Shown: positions 52,825 through 61,550 of the stretch, piece by piece
Numbering within the stretch: position 1 is the first letter of the stretch
Layout: every line of letters starts with the position of its first letter
NCBI RefSeq assembly: GCF_004341845.1
Contig: NZ_SLVB01000004.1
Span: forward strand, 434,001-498,000
DNA from: Novosphingobium sp. PhB165
GTDB lineage: Bacteria > Pseudomonadota > Alphaproteobacteria > Sphingomonadales > Sphingomonadaceae
Reading direction: 5' to 3'
Length of the DNA: 64,000 nt
Program-made: the position numbers and the translations under genes
Notes under the pieces: generated by a model
Told to the model about the DNA's origin: nothing
Database searches by the model: none
Seen by the model: only the letters and a program-made list of their open reading frames with translations

Positions 52825-54144
52825 ATGGGCAGGCGCCTGACGCTTTATATCATTATCGGCATGGTGCTGGGCATCGCCGTGGGCTGGGCGCTCCATGCTT
52901 CCCTGCCGGCGGGCGATCCGCGCCTCGATCAGTGGGCTGATTACTTCAAGCTGCTGCCCGATGTGTTCCTGAAGATGATCAAGATGATCATCGCGCCGCT
53001 GGTCTTCGCCACCATCGTCACCGGTATCTCGGGCATGGGTGACAGCGCCGCGCTCGGCCGTATCGGCGGCAAGGCGCTGGCCTGGTTCATTTCGGCCAGC
53101 CTGATCTCGCTCGCGCTCGGCCTGCTGCTGGTCAACCTGTTCAAGCCCGGCGTCGGCGTCGGCTTCGAGACCCGGGCCGACCTTGGCAAGCTGGAGACGG
53201 GCGAGCTGACGCTGCGCCACTTCATCCTCGAAATCTTCCCGAGCAGCGCCGTCGACGCGATGGCGCAGAACAACATCCTGCAAATCCTCGTCTTCTCTCT
53301 GTTCGTCGGCGTCGGCCTCACTGCCATTGGCGAGAAGGGCGCGATCATCGTCAAGGTCAGCGAGGCGCTGTCCGAGCTGATGCTCCAGATCACCGACTAC
53401 GTGATGCGCTTTGCGCCGTTCGCGGTGTTCGGCGCGCTTGCCAGCGTGATCGGCACGCGCGGGCTTGGCATCGTCGTGACGTACGGCGTGCTGGTCAGCG
53501 AGTTCTACTTCGCGATGCTGCTGTTGTGGCTGCTGCTGTTCGTGGTGGGCGCGGTGTTCCTGCGCGGGCGGGTCATCACGCTGTTCCGCTATATCCGCGA
53601 GCCGCTGCTGCTGAGCTTCTCGACCGCGTCTTCCGAGGCAAGCCTGCCCAAGCTGTTCGAACAGCTTGACCGTTTCGGCGTGCCGCGCCGGATTTCGGGC
53701 TTCATCCTGCCGATGGGGTACAGCTTCAACCTCGACGGCTCGATGATCTACATGAGCTTCGCGACGATCTTCATCGCGCAGGCCTATGGCATCCATGTGC
53801 CCATCGGCACGCAGATCCTGATGCTGCTGACGCTGATGGTCAGTTCGAAGGGTATCGCCGGGGTGCCGCGCGCCAGCCTCGTGGTGATTGCCGCCACGCT
53901 CACGCAGTTCGGCCTGCCGGTCGAAGGCATCGCGCTGCTGCTGGGCATCGACACCTTCCTCGACATGGGCCGCTCAGCCACCAATGTCGTCGGCAACGCG
54001 GTCGCCACGGCGGTAATTACCCGCAGCGAAGGCATGCTTCAGCCGCTGGTCGATCCCGAGGAGCCGATGCCCCGGGCACCGACGCGCACCTCGTCCGAAG
54101 GGCGCCACGGGCTCAATATCGATCCCGAGCAGTACGACAGCTGA
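52825..54144 (+). CDS. Dicarboxylate/amino acid:cation symporter (SDF family)
   Basis: This 439-residue membrane protein has about eight helices and two re-entrant loops. The hairpin STASSEASLPKLFEQLDRFG (serine-rich HP1) and ILPMGYSFNLDGSMIYMSFA (NMDGT-like, here NLDGS) identify the glutamate/C4-dicarboxylate symporter fold. The substitution to NLDGS alters the usual cation site and the substrate is open. GAGG stands 5 nt ahead of the ATG. Confidence 0.9.
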   Translation: MGRRLTLYIIIGMVLGIAVGWALHASLPAGDPRLDQWADYFKLLPDVFLKMIKMIIAPLVFATIVTGISGMGDSAALGRIGGKALAWFISASLISLALGLLLVNLFKPGVGVGFETRADLGKLETGELTLRHFILEIFPSSAVDAMAQNNILQILVFSLFVGVGLTAIGEKGAIIVKVSEALSELMLQITDYVMRFAPFAVFGALASVIGTRGLGIVVTYGVLVSEFYFAMLLLWLLLFVVGAVFLRGRVITLFRYIREPLLLSFSTASSEASLPKLFEQLDRFGVPRRISGFILPMGYSFNLDGSMIYMSFATIFIAQAYGIHVPIGTQILMLLTLMVSSKGIAGVPRASLVVIAATLTQFGLPVEGIALLLGIDTFLDMGRSATNVVGNAVATAVITRSEGMLQPLVDPEEPMPRAPTRTSSEGRHGLNIDPEQYDS

Positions 54145-54151
54145 TGGCCTA

Positions 54152-54281
54152 AATTCCTCCCCTGCGAGGGGAGGGGAACCGCCCGAAGGGTGGTGGAGGG
54201 GTGTCACCGCCAGCGTGGACACCCCTCCGTCAGCGCCCCGATATGGGATGGGCGCTGCCACCTCCCCTTGCAGGGGAGGAC
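54152..54281. repeat. Palindromic repeat with CCTCCCCTGCGAGGGG arms (family E)
   Basis: ATTCCTCCCCTGCGAGGGGA (54153) and CCTCCCCTTGCAGGGGAGGA (54262) are outer palindromes; GTGGAGGGGTGTC and GGACACCCCTCC form an inner stem. It fills the gap between the symporter and the convergent lipoprotein gene and may act as a terminator. Confidence 0.82.
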
Positions 54282-54291
54282 ACCGGAACGG

Positions 54292-54681
54292 TTAGCGGAT
54301 CAGCCGGACCGGCGTGAACGGCGCCAGCCCGCAGCCCGCGCCGCGCTGGAATCCGCTGCCCACGCGGTTGAGCGGGAAGATGATGTCCTGCCGGCAAAGC
54401 TGCGACAGCGACGTCGAATAAGTGAAGGTTCCGGCCGAGCGCAGGCCCGGGCAGCGGTTCGGCAGCGTCACGCGCCAGACGCGGTTGCCGGCGCCGATGA
54501 AGTCGATGGTCCAGTCGTCGCGGATATTGGTGTTGGAGAACTGGCTGAGCGGCAGGCAGTCCTGCGCGGGGCCGACCACTTCGGCGGCCGGGCTGACCGG
54601 CGGCGGGGTCTGGGGTTCCTGCTTGGTGCAGGCCATGAGCGTGAGCGGCATGAGGGCGAAGGCGACGTTACGGCGAACCAT
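54292..54681 (-). CDS. Small lipoprotein, DUF6491-like
   Basis: This 129-residue protein has a lipoprotein signal (LMPLTLMAC, Cys18) and a cysteine-containing domain (AQDCLPLSQFSNTNIRDDWT, LPNRCPGLRSAGTF, LSQLCRQDIIF, GAGCGLAPF). The pattern looks like DUF6491, a sphingomonad/gammaproteobacterial lipoprotein family of unknown function; I am not certain. AGGAGG stands 6 nt before the ATG at 54681. It follows nth by 14 nt and may share its transcript. Confidence 0.68.
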   Translation of the reverse strand: MVRRNVAFALMPLTLMACTKQEPQTPPPVSPAAEVVGPAQDCLPLSQFSNTNIRDDWTIDFIGAGNRVWRVTLPNRCPGLRSAGTFTYSTSLSQLCRQDIIFPLNRVGSGFQRGAGCGLAPFTPVRLIR

Positions 54682-54695
54682 GGACATCCTCCTGA

Positions 54696-55355
54696 TCAGG
54701 CAGCCTTGCGAGCGGCTCCCTTCTCCATGATCTTGTCCTTGTAATCGCACAAGTCAACGACCGGGCAGCGCCAGCACTCCGGCGTACGCGCCTTGCAGAT
54801 GTAGCGGCCGTGCAGGATCATCCAGTGGTGCGATCCCACGCGGAACGGCTGCGGCACGCGCTTTTCGAGCTGCTTCTCCACCGCCAGCGGAGTCTTGCCC
54901 TTGGCAATGCCGGTGCGGTTGCCGACGCGGAAGATATGGGTGTCGACCGCGAAAGTCTCCGCACCGAAGGCGCAGTTCATCACCACGTTGGCGGTCTTGC
55001 GCCCGACGCCGGGCAGTTCGACCAGCGCGTCGCGGTCTTCGGGGACTTCGCCGTCATAACGATCGACGAGAATCTGCGAGAGCGCGATGACGTTCTTGGC
55101 TTTGGAATTGAACAGGCCGATGGTCTTGATGTGCTCCTTCAGGCCCTCTTCGCCCAGTTCGACCATCTGCGCGGGGCTCTTCACCTCGCGAAACAGCGCC
55201 CGCGTCGCCTTGTTGACGCCGACGTCGGTCGACTGCGCGGAGAGCACCACGGCGACGAGCAACTGGTAATTGTTGCCGAATTCCAGCTCCGTCTCGGGCG
55301 AGGGGTTAAGCTCGGCGAGACGGCGGAAGAATTCGAAGATTGCGGCCTTGTTCAA
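54696..55355 (-). CDS. nth: Endonuclease III
   Basis: This 219-residue DNA glycosylase/AP lyase removes oxidised pyrimidines. The helix-hairpin-helix LPGVGRKTANVVMNCAF includes the catalytic lysine, VDTHIFRVGNR the catalytic aspartate, and CKARTPECWRCPVVDLC the [4Fe-4S] ligands (spacing 6-2-5). The TTG at 55355 overlaps the dapB stop (TTGA), so the pair is coupled. Confidence 0.95.
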   Translation of the reverse strand: MNKAAIFEFFRRLAELNPSPETELEFGNNYQLLVAVVLSAQSTDVGVNKATRALFREVKSPAQMVELGEEGLKEHIKTIGLFNSKAKNVIALSQILVDRYDGEVPEDRDALVELPGVGRKTANVVMNCAFGAETFAVDTHIFRVGNRTGIAKGKTPLAVEKQLEKRVPQPFRVGSHHWMILHGRYICKARTPECWRCPVVDLCDYKDKIMEKGAARKAA

Positions 55356-56101
55356 AGGTCCAGCACCTCGGGCATGGTGTAGCGGCCCGCGTGCTTGTCC
55401 TTCAGCCATTGCGCCGCCTTGACCGCGCCCTTGGCGAAGATCGTGCGGTTCTCGGCAAGGTGCGAGAACGAGAGACGCTCGCCATCGGCCAGGAAGTGCA
55501 CGGTGTGGTCGCCCGCCACGGAGCCGCCGCGCAGGGCCGCGAAACCGATGGTGCCCGCCTCGCGCTTGCCGGTGATGCCGTCGCGGGCGCGGGCGGCGTT
55601 CGACAGGCTGACCTCACGGCCCTTGGCGGCGGCGTCACCCAGCAGCAGCGCGGTGCCGGAGGGAGCGTCCACCTTCATGCGGTGGTGGGTCTCGACGATC
55701 TCGATATCCCAGTCCTCGGCCAGCTTGCTGGCGGCTTCGCGCACGAGGTGGGCAAGCAGGGTGACGCCCAGCGAGGTGTTGCCGGTCTGGAGCACGGGAA
55801 TGTGCTGCGCGGCCGAATCGATCAGCCAGTGGTGGCGTTCCTCAAGGCCGGTGGTGCCGACGACGATGGGAATGCCCGCATCGACCGCCGCATCGAGGTT
55901 GGCTTCCAGCGCGACCGGGCTCGAGAAATCGATCAGCACGTCCGAATGCGCGGCCAGTGCCGCCACGTCGCCGTCGCGGTCCACGCCGCCGACGAATTCC
56001 TCGCCCGCCGCCGCAATGGCCTCCGCAATCGCGCGTCCCATGCGGCCTTCGCTGCCGATAATTCCGATTCGTGCCACGTCACTGTCTCCAGGAGCCGTCA
56101 T
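55352..56101 (-). CDS. dapB: 4-hydroxy-tetrahydrodipicolinate reductase
   Basis: The 249-residue enzyme has the cofactor motif IGIIGSEGRMGRAI (residue 12), VVGTTGLEE and the catalytic ETHHRMKVDAPSGTAL. It reduces the product of DapA in lysine and meso-diaminopimelate synthesis. It heads a dapB-nth-lipoprotein transcript. Confidence 0.95.
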   Translation of the reverse strand: MTAPGDSDVARIGIIGSEGRMGRAIAEAIAAAGEEFVGGVDRDGDVAALAAHSDVLIDFSSPVALEANLDAAVDAGIPIVVGTTGLEERHHWLIDSAAQHIPVLQTGNTSLGVTLLAHLVREAASKLAEDWDIEIVETHHRMKVDAPSGTALLLGDAAAKGREVSLSNAARARDGITGKREAGTIGFAALRGGSVAGDHTVHFLADGERLSFSHLAENRTIFAKGAVKAAQWLKDKHAGRYTMPEVLDL

Positions 56102-56190
56102 GCCGAACTTGTTTCAGCATCCATCGTGCCCCAAACACCGGGCAGCGAATGGCGCACAATGAACCCCGAAACAAGCCTGTCCCGAGCAGG
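56096..56190. repeat. Degenerate family C repeat between dapB and the sirtuin gene
   Basis: CGTCATGCCGAACTTGTTTC (56096) resembles the family C arm; GAAACAAGCCTGTCCCG (56170) is a decayed right arm. The dapB start lies inside its left edge. Confidence 0.6.
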
Positions 56191-56224
56191 GGCGGACGGT
56201 TCGGGGAGACGGGAAAGGCAAGCC

Positions 56225-56926
56225 GTGTCGGTACTCCGCAATATCGTCATCCTCACCGGCGCGGGTGTGTCGGCCGAAAGCGGCATCGACACCTTCCGGG
56301 ACGGCGGCGGGCTATGGGAGCAGCACCGTGTCGAGGACGTGGCCACGCCCGAGGCTTTCGAGCGCGATCCCGATCTCGTGCTGCGCTTCTACGACATGCG
56401 GCGCGAGGCGATCCAGACCAAGGCGCCCAATGCCGCGCACCACGCGCTGGCCCGGCTTGACCGCGAGTGGGAGGGCGATCTGCTGATCGTCACCCAGAAC
56501 ATAGACGATCTTCACGAACGGGCGGGCGCCTCGCGCGTGCTCCACATGCACGGTGAGCATCTCAATGCCTGGTGCACCGCCTGCGACGTGCGCTCGCGCT
56601 GGACGGGCACTCTGATCGACCGTCCGGCCTGCCCCGAATGCGGCAAGGCGGCGCTGCGCCCCGATGTCGTCTGGTTCGGCGAGATGCCCTACCACATGGA
56701 TGCGATCTACGACGCCTTGCGGGAGGCGGACCTGTTCGTCTCGATCGGCACCTCGGGCGCGGTCTATCCGGCGGCGGGCTTCGTACGCAATGCGCGCGAC
56801 CTTGGCGCGGCGACGCTCGAACTCAATCTGGAGCCCAGCCAGGGCACCGGCTGGTTCGACGAGGCGCGGCACGGCCCGGCAACCGAAGTGGTTCCGGCAT
56901 GGGTGGAAGAGATTCTCAGGCCATGA
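56225..56926 (+). CDS. Sir2-family NAD-dependent protein deacylase
   Basis: The 233-residue sirtuin has GAGVSAESGIDTFRDGGGLW (residues 12-31), TQNIDDLHERAG, the catalytic histidine in LHMHGEHL and a zinc site of two CxxC pairs (CTAC and CPEC). VWFGEMPYHM carries a Glu in place of usual groups. It removes acetyl or longer acyl groups from lysines (CobB-like). GTG at 56225 with AAAGG 6 nt ahead is chosen over an ATG at 56159, which lies within the repeat. Confidence 0.92.
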   Translation: MSVLRNIVILTGAGVSAESGIDTFRDGGGLWEQHRVEDVATPEAFERDPDLVLRFYDMRREAIQTKAPNAAHHALARLDREWEGDLLIVTQNIDDLHERAGASRVLHMHGEHLNAWCTACDVRSRWTGTLIDRPACPECGKAALRPDVVWFGEMPYHMDAIYDALREADLFVSIGTSGAVYPAAGFVRNARDLGAATLELNLEPSQGTGWFDEARHGPATEVVPAWVEEILRP

Positions 56927-57285
56927 CCGCGGACGCCACTCGAAATCCGATGGCCCATCGCGGCAGTTGCCATTGCGGCGCGGTCACGCTGGAACTGGCC
57001 GAGACGCCGCGCGAAGTCTGCGATTGCAATTGCTCGGTGTGCCGCCGACTGGGGACGCTGTGGTCCTATCACAGTCCGTCGAACGTGCGGATCGACGGCC
57101 CGCTCAGCGGCTATCAAACGGGCGATCGGGTGCGGACTTTCTGGCACTGCCCCCACTGCGGCTGCACCACGCACTGGAGCGCCGTGGACGCGGCGCGGGA
57201 CCGGATGGGCGTGAACATGCGCCTGTTCGCGCCCGAATTGCTGGAGAGCCTGTCCGTCTATGCTTACGACGGCAGATCGGCTTGA
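56923..57285 (+). CDS. GFA/CENP-V-family zinc protein
   Basis: The 120-residue protein binds zinc through GSCHCGAV, CDCNCSVCRR and CPHCGCTT. Proteins of this family bind glutathione or act as formaldehyde-activating-like enzymes; the actual reaction is often unknown. It overlaps the sirtuin stop as ATGA and the opposite MoeB-like gene end by 22 nt. Confidence 0.88.
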   Translation: MTADATRNPMAHRGSCHCGAVTLELAETPREVCDCNCSVCRRLGTLWSYHSPSNVRIDGPLSGYQTGDRVRTFWHCPHCGCTTHWSAVDAARDRMGVNMRLFAPELLESLSVYAYDGRSA

Positions 57286-58061
57286 ACGGGGGCCTGAACC
57301 CCGCAGGCGTGGCAGCCGGGATCCTTGGCGATCCTGAGCGGCCGCATCGAAGGCGCCAAGCCGTCGATCAGATGCAGCGTGCCATATTGCGGATCGCCCA
57401 GCGCGGCGTGGCCGGCCATGACCACGCGCATGGCATGCATCGCCGCGAACGTGCCGACCATGCCGACCATCGCGCCCAGCACGCCGTCGGCCGCGCAGGT
57501 ATCGCAGTCCTGCGCATCGAAGGCATCGCCCACGAAGCAGCGGTAGCAGGCATGGTCCGGCAGGTGCCCGGCGAAGTTGGCGACCTGCCCCTGAAAGCGA
57601 CCAACCGCCGCGCTCGTGAGGGGAATGCCCAGTTTAATACAGCTGTCTGACACACGCAGGCGAGTCGCGAAGTTGTCACACCCGTCAAGTACCACGCTCG
57701 CGCCGAAGAGAATCTCTGCCGCGTTGTCTTCCCCGAGACGCGTTACATGCGGCACAACCTCAAGGCCAATATCAAAGCGCCGCACCCATTCGGCTGCCGC
57801 TTCCGCCTTAGGCTTGCCGATATCCGATGGCGTATAAATCGTCTGACGTTGCAGATTGCTGACGTCCACCGTGTCGTCGTCAATCAGCGTCAGCCGTCCT
57901 ATCCCGGCTGCGGCGAGATACTGGAGAGCTGGGCTGCCGATCCCGCCGCAGCCGACGAGCACCACATGCGCATCGGCCAGCGCGACCTGGCCCGTGCCGC
58001 CGACTTCGGGAAGCACGATATGCCGCGCGAAACGCGCAAGGCGATCGGGTGCCAAAGTCAT
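57264..58061 (-). CDS. MoeB/ThiF/HesA-family adenylyltransferase
   Basis: The 265-residue E1-like enzyme has the ATP motif VLVGCGGIGSPALQYLAAAG, DDDTVDVSNLQRQTIY and zinc ligands CYRCF and CHAC. CDTCAADGVLG may supply the acceptor cysteine. It adenylates the C-terminus of a ubiquitin-like sulfur carrier (MoaD or ThiS); which one is not evident. It follows the DUF983 gene by 7 nt. Confidence 0.9.
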   Translation of the reverse strand: MTLAPDRLARFARHIVLPEVGGTGQVALADAHVVLVGCGGIGSPALQYLAAAGIGRLTLIDDDTVDVSNLQRQTIYTPSDIGKPKAEAAAEWVRRFDIGLEVVPHVTRLGEDNAAEILFGASVVLDGCDNFATRLRVSDSCIKLGIPLTSAAVGRFQGQVANFAGHLPDHACYRCFVGDAFDAQDCDTCAADGVLGAMVGMVGTFAAMHAMRVVMAGHAALGDPQYGTLHLIDGLAPSMRPLRIAKDPGCHACGVQAPVQADLPS

Positions 58062-58068
58062 TGCTGCA

Positions 58069-58476
58069 TCATTCCTGTGTGGTTCCGGGTGTCGCCGGCA
58101 GCCGCTCCTTCACGAAGCCATGCATGCCGAACCACCACTGGGTGGCGATCACCGCGCCCTTGGCGGGCTGGAGCATGCCCAGCATCATCACCAGTGCCAC
58201 CGGGACCACGATCGCGAAGATCGCCGCCGGGCCCAACTGGAAGTCGCTGGACAGTGCGATGATCAGTGGGGCCATCAGGTGGCCGGTCACCAGCATCGCG
58301 ATATAGGCGGGAAAGTCGTCCGCGCGCTGGGGTGTCAGATCGGCCATGCAGGCCGGGCAGCGTTCCAGCGGTTTCAGCCACTTGCGGAACAGCCGGCCCT
58401 CGCCGCAGCGCGGGCAGCGGCAGCGTATGCCGCGCAGCGCGGCCTGCCAGTAGGAGGCGGGAAGCGTCATGGCCAT
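58069..58476 (-). CDS. DUF983 membrane protein
   Basis: The 135-residue protein has an N-terminal zinc ribbon (CRCPRCGEGRLF and CPACMADL) and two transmembrane helices (about 60-110). DUF983 proteins are small inner-membrane proteins of unknown role, common in alphaproteobacteria. The start is one of two close ATGs (58476 or 58470). Confidence 0.85.
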   Translation of the reverse strand: MAMTLPASYWQAALRGIRCRCPRCGEGRLFRKWLKPLERCPACMADLTPQRADDFPAYIAMLVTGHLMAPLIIALSSDFQLGPAAIFAIVVPVALVMMLGMLQPAKGAVIATQWWFGMHGFVKERLPATPGTTQE

Positions 58477-58510
58477 GCGCCTACAGCATCGGGGCCGTGC
58501 GGGCAAAGCG

Positions 58511-58566
58511 CAAAAACGAAGATGCGGGGGCGTTCGGTGGGGGGTGGGGAGGGACGCCCCCGCATC
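58511..58566 (-). terminator. Terminator of the GGDEF-like gene
   Basis: A perfect 13-bp stem (58521-58533 with 58554-58566) is followed on the minus strand by TTCGTTTTTG. Confidence 0.9.
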
Positions 58567-58583
58567 AGGTAAGGGGGTGCGGA

Positions 58584-59486
58584 TTAGCCGTTGCCGGCGA
58601 TCCGTACCCGATTGCTGCCGACGCTATGGGCGGCACTCAATGTCGATTCGGCGCGGTGCGTAGCCTCGCCAAGCTGCGCGAAGCTGCGCAGCGGGGCGAG
58701 GGCGCAGGAGAAGGTGACCGAAATGGCTTCGCCTTCCGTCCCGTCGTGTTCGGGGGTGGCTAAAGTCTGCGCCAGAGTCCGGGCCAGCGCGCTGTCCAGC
58801 GCGATGCTGGCGCGCAGCCGCTCCATCACCAGCCGCGCTTCGTCGAGCTGGGTATCGGGCAGAATCACAGCGAAGGCCTCGGCGCTCCAGCGGGCCACAA
58901 GGTCGGTGCGGCGCATCCCGGCGTCGATCCGTCCGGCCACCGCGCGCAGCAGTGCGTCGCCGGCGGTGGGGCCGAACCGTCCGGAGAGCGAGGCGAAATG
59001 GTCGATGTCGATCAAGGCCAGCACGGCATTGCCCTGTCCGGCCAGCACGCGCTCCGCCGAATCGAGGAATTCGTGGCGATTGCGCAGCCCGGTAAGCCGG
59101 TCGCGCCGCGCTGCGTCGAGCGGTTGCCCGGCGCGGATCGTGGCGGTTGCGGCGGCCGTGGCGACGCTTTGGAGCAGCAGGCCAACGGTGTCGTTGCCGC
59201 CGCGCGGGATACCCGCCAGCCGCTCACCGCGCTGAGCGGCAGCGAGCAGGGCAACGGCCTCGCGCAGCGGCGTGACAAGGGCATGGATGGCGCTCAGTCC
59301 GAGTGCGGCGCCCAGCACGGTGGCGCAGAATGTGACGGCCAGCAGCACGTGATCCCACCGTCCGGTCGCTGCCGCGAAAGCCACAACGGCCAGCATGGGC
59401 ACCAGCACGGCGGCCAGACACGCCAACAGCAGGCGCCATTCGTAGCGGCGCGGGAACAGGAAGGATGTAGCCCGGTAGAAGCGCAT
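58584..59486 (-). CDS. Membrane GGDEF-domain protein with degenerate active site
   Basis: This 300-residue protein has two transmembrane helices (about 18-40 and 48-72) and a GGDEF-type cyclase domain (about 125-285, RRDRLTGLRNRHEFLDSAER and ALIDIDHFASLSGRFG). The active-site motif normally RxGGDEF is RWSAEAF near residue 200, lacking the glycines and the catalytic Glu/Asp pair. It is probably not a diguanylate cyclase; it may bind GTP or serve as a sensor or receptor. No EAL domain is present. Confidence 0.82.
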   Translation of the reverse strand: MRFYRATSFLFPRRYEWRLLLACLAAVLVPMLAVVAFAAATGRWDHVLLAVTFCATVLGAALGLSAIHALVTPLREAVALLAAAQRGERLAGIPRGGNDTVGLLLQSVATAAATATIRAGQPLDAARRDRLTGLRNRHEFLDSAERVLAGQGNAVLALIDIDHFASLSGRFGPTAGDALLRAVAGRIDAGMRRTDLVARWSAEAFAVILPDTQLDEARLVMERLRASIALDSALARTLAQTLATPEHDGTEGEAISVTFSCALAPLRSFAQLGEATHRAESTLSAAHSVGSNRVRIAGNG

Positions 59487-59612
59487 CGCATGCCCCTCTC
59501 GTGCAGCCGGGAAGCCCGGTCATGACGAAGGCTATGCGAAGACCCTTATCTAATGGTTAAGATTTTACGACAGGGGCGGATTGTCGGTTTGACGGAGGAA
59601 GCGTGGGGCTGA

Positions 59613-59763
59613 CATCCTTCGACAAGCTCAGGATGAGCGGAGTGGGAGGGGAAACGTCCTCATGCGCTGGAACCCGCCAGTCCCCCGATCCCGCTCAGGC
59701 TGAGCTTGTCGAAGCCCCTGCGGGCAAGGCGCGAGACTGCCATCCTCGACTAGCTCAGGATGA
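59613..59763. repeat. Family B palindromic arms, single-copy form
   Basis: CCTTCGACAAGCTCAGGATG (59616), CCGCTCAGGCTGAGCTTGTC (59690) and CATCCTCGACTAGCTCAGGA (59741) are the arms seen in the tandem array at 31768, in different order. It lies upstream of the GGDEF-like gene. Confidence 0.85.
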
Positions 59764-59800
59764 ATGGCGGCCGGGGGAATGACACCTGCCAACTTACACC

Positions 59801-59890
59801 CGTCATCCCCGCAAAGGCGGGGATCCCGCTTTTGTTGTGCGGGGCGAGAGGTCAGGAAAAAGCGGGGGCCCCACCTTCGCGAGGGCGACG
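59801..59890. repeat. Family A palindromic repeat, copy 5
   Basis: Arms CGTCATCCCCGCAAAGGCGG and CCACCTTCGCGAGGGCGACG enclose AAAAGCGGG. With the repeats nearby it fills a 563-bp gap. Confidence 0.85.
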
Positions 59891-59934
59891 AGGGTACGAA
59901 TATGGCGGCTCACCCGGCACCATTCCACCACCCC

Positions 59935-59978
59935 AAAACGACGCCGCGCGTGGGAACCGATCTGGTTCCCACGCGCGG
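59935..59978 (-). terminator. Probable dnaA terminator
   Basis: A perfect 15-bp stem (59944-59958 with 59964-59978) lies about 70 nt behind dnaA. On the minus strand CGTCGTTTT follows. A second hairpin (60026-60052, CCCCGGGG arms) stands directly at the dnaA stop. Confidence 0.8.
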
Positions 59979-60050
59979 TAAGGTGCGACCCTGCAGGCAA
60001 AACGTGCGGATGGTACTGCGGGTTCCCGGGGGTGCCCCCCGGGGAAACCC

Positions 60051-61550
60051 TCAGGATTCGAGCTGGCGCAGCAGCGAGCGGACGTCGCCGTCCATGTCGG
60101 CATCGCGCGTGCGCAGTTCCTCGATCAGGCGGACCGCGTGGATCACCGTCGAGTGGTCACGCCCGCCGAACTTGCGGCCGATCTCGGGATACGAGCGCGG
60201 CGTCAGCACTTTGGCGAGATACATCGCCACCTGGCGCGGACGCACGACCGCGCGGGCGCGGCGCTTGGAGCTCATCTCGGTCCGGTCGATCCGGTAGAAC
60301 TGGCAGACCGTGCGCTGGATCTCGTCGATCGTGATGCGGCGGCGGTTGGCCGAGAGGATGTCGGTAAGCTGTTCCTCGGCCAGCTGGAGCGAAACCGCCT
60401 GACCCGTGAGCTGGGCATAGGCGATCAGCTTGTTCAGGCCGCCGACCAGTTCACGCACGTTGCGGTTGATGGTGCGGGCAAGGAACTCGATCACGTCCGA
60501 CGGCACGTCCACCGAGGCGAAGCGGTGCAGGCGGTTTTCGAGGATCGAGCGGCGCAGTTCGATGTCGGCCGGCTGGATGTCGGCGACAAGGCCCATCGAC
60601 AGGCGCGAGAGCAGGCGCGGCTCGACACCGTCGAGCGCCTGCGGCGCGCGGTCGGCGGCGAAGACCAGGCGCTTGCCTTCCTGAAGCAGCGCATCGATCG
60701 TGTAGAGCAGTTCTTCCTGCGCCGATGCCTTGCCGATGATGAACTGGATATCGTCCACCAGCAGCAGGTCAAAGCCGCGCAGGCGCGACTTGAACTCGAT
60801 CATCTGGTTCTGGCGCAGCGCCTGGACGAATTCGACCATGAAGCGCTCTGCCGAGCAGTAGAAGATCCGGGCATGCGGGTGGTGCTGGAGATAGGCGTGG
60901 CCGATCGCGTGCAGCAGGTGCGTCTTGCCCTGGCCGGTGGCGGCCTTGAGGTAAAGCGGCGAGAACTGCGGCGATTCGGTGGCCGACATGCGCTGCGCGG
61001 CATTGCAGGCCAATACGTTGGACTGGCCGGTCACGAACGTCTGGAACGTTTGCGAGGCATCGATGCCGGCAGGACCCTGACCCAGCGCGGCGAAAGCTTC
61101 GCCGGACAGTGCGACCGAGATCGGATCGGCGGAACCTTGCGCCGAATCATTGGCCGGTGCGCTCGACGGACGGCCGCCACCGCCCAGACGCAGCTCGGGA
61201 AGCTGGCGACGACCCGGGTGCACGAGGATGCGCACGTGGCGCACGTCGGGACGAGCGATCTTCCATGCCAGCGAGAGACGGTCCGCGAAACGATCCGCCA
61301 CCCAGTTCGCCGAGAACTCGGTGGGCAGATAGAGATCGAGCGTTCCCGTTTCCTTGCAATAATTGCCGGGCTGAATCGGCTTGATCCACTGGCTGTGCGC
61401 TTGCTGACCGAGGTCTTTGCGCAAGCCCTGGCTGATGTCCGCCCAGTCGGCCGCCAGATTCACGGCTTCCTGATCCTCTTCCATCACCAATTTTACCGCC
61501 TTCGATTTCTTGCTCACGCCGTTAGCGCCTTGACCTGCTGTATCTGACAT
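60051..61550 (-). CDS. dnaA: Chromosomal replication initiator protein DnaA
   Basis: The 499-residue initiator has an N-terminal DnaB-interaction domain (about 35-100, DLGQQAHSQWIKPIQPG), the AAA+ domain with Walker A ATGQGKTHLLHA (about 205), Walker B LLLVDDIQF, and the C-terminal DNA-binding signature GRDHSTVIHAVRLIEEL near 465. The Walker A lacks the first glycine (KAATGQGKT instead of GGVGLGKT), a form I believe is also found in relatives. The start at 61550 (MSDTAGQGANGV) is chosen; a longer frame to 61700 covers leader DNA. Confidence 0.95.
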   Translation of the reverse strand: MSDTAGQGANGVSKKSKAVKLVMEEDQEAVNLAADWADISQGLRKDLGQQAHSQWIKPIQPGNYCKETGTLDLYLPTEFSANWVADRFADRLSLAWKIARPDVRHVRILVHPGRRQLPELRLGGGGRPSSAPANDSAQGSADPISVALSGEAFAALGQGPAGIDASQTFQTFVTGQSNVLACNAAQRMSATESPQFSPLYLKAATGQGKTHLLHAIGHAYLQHHPHARIFYCSAERFMVEFVQALRQNQMIEFKSRLRGFDLLLVDDIQFIIGKASAQEELLYTIDALLQEGKRLVFAADRAPQALDGVEPRLLSRLSMGLVADIQPADIELRRSILENRLHRFASVDVPSDVIEFLARTINRNVRELVGGLNKLIAYAQLTGQAVSLQLAEEQLTDILSANRRRITIDEIQRTVCQFYRIDRTEMSSKRRARAVVRPRQVAMYLAKVLTPRSYPEIGRKFGGRDHSTVIHAVRLIEELRTRDADMDGDVRSLLRQLES

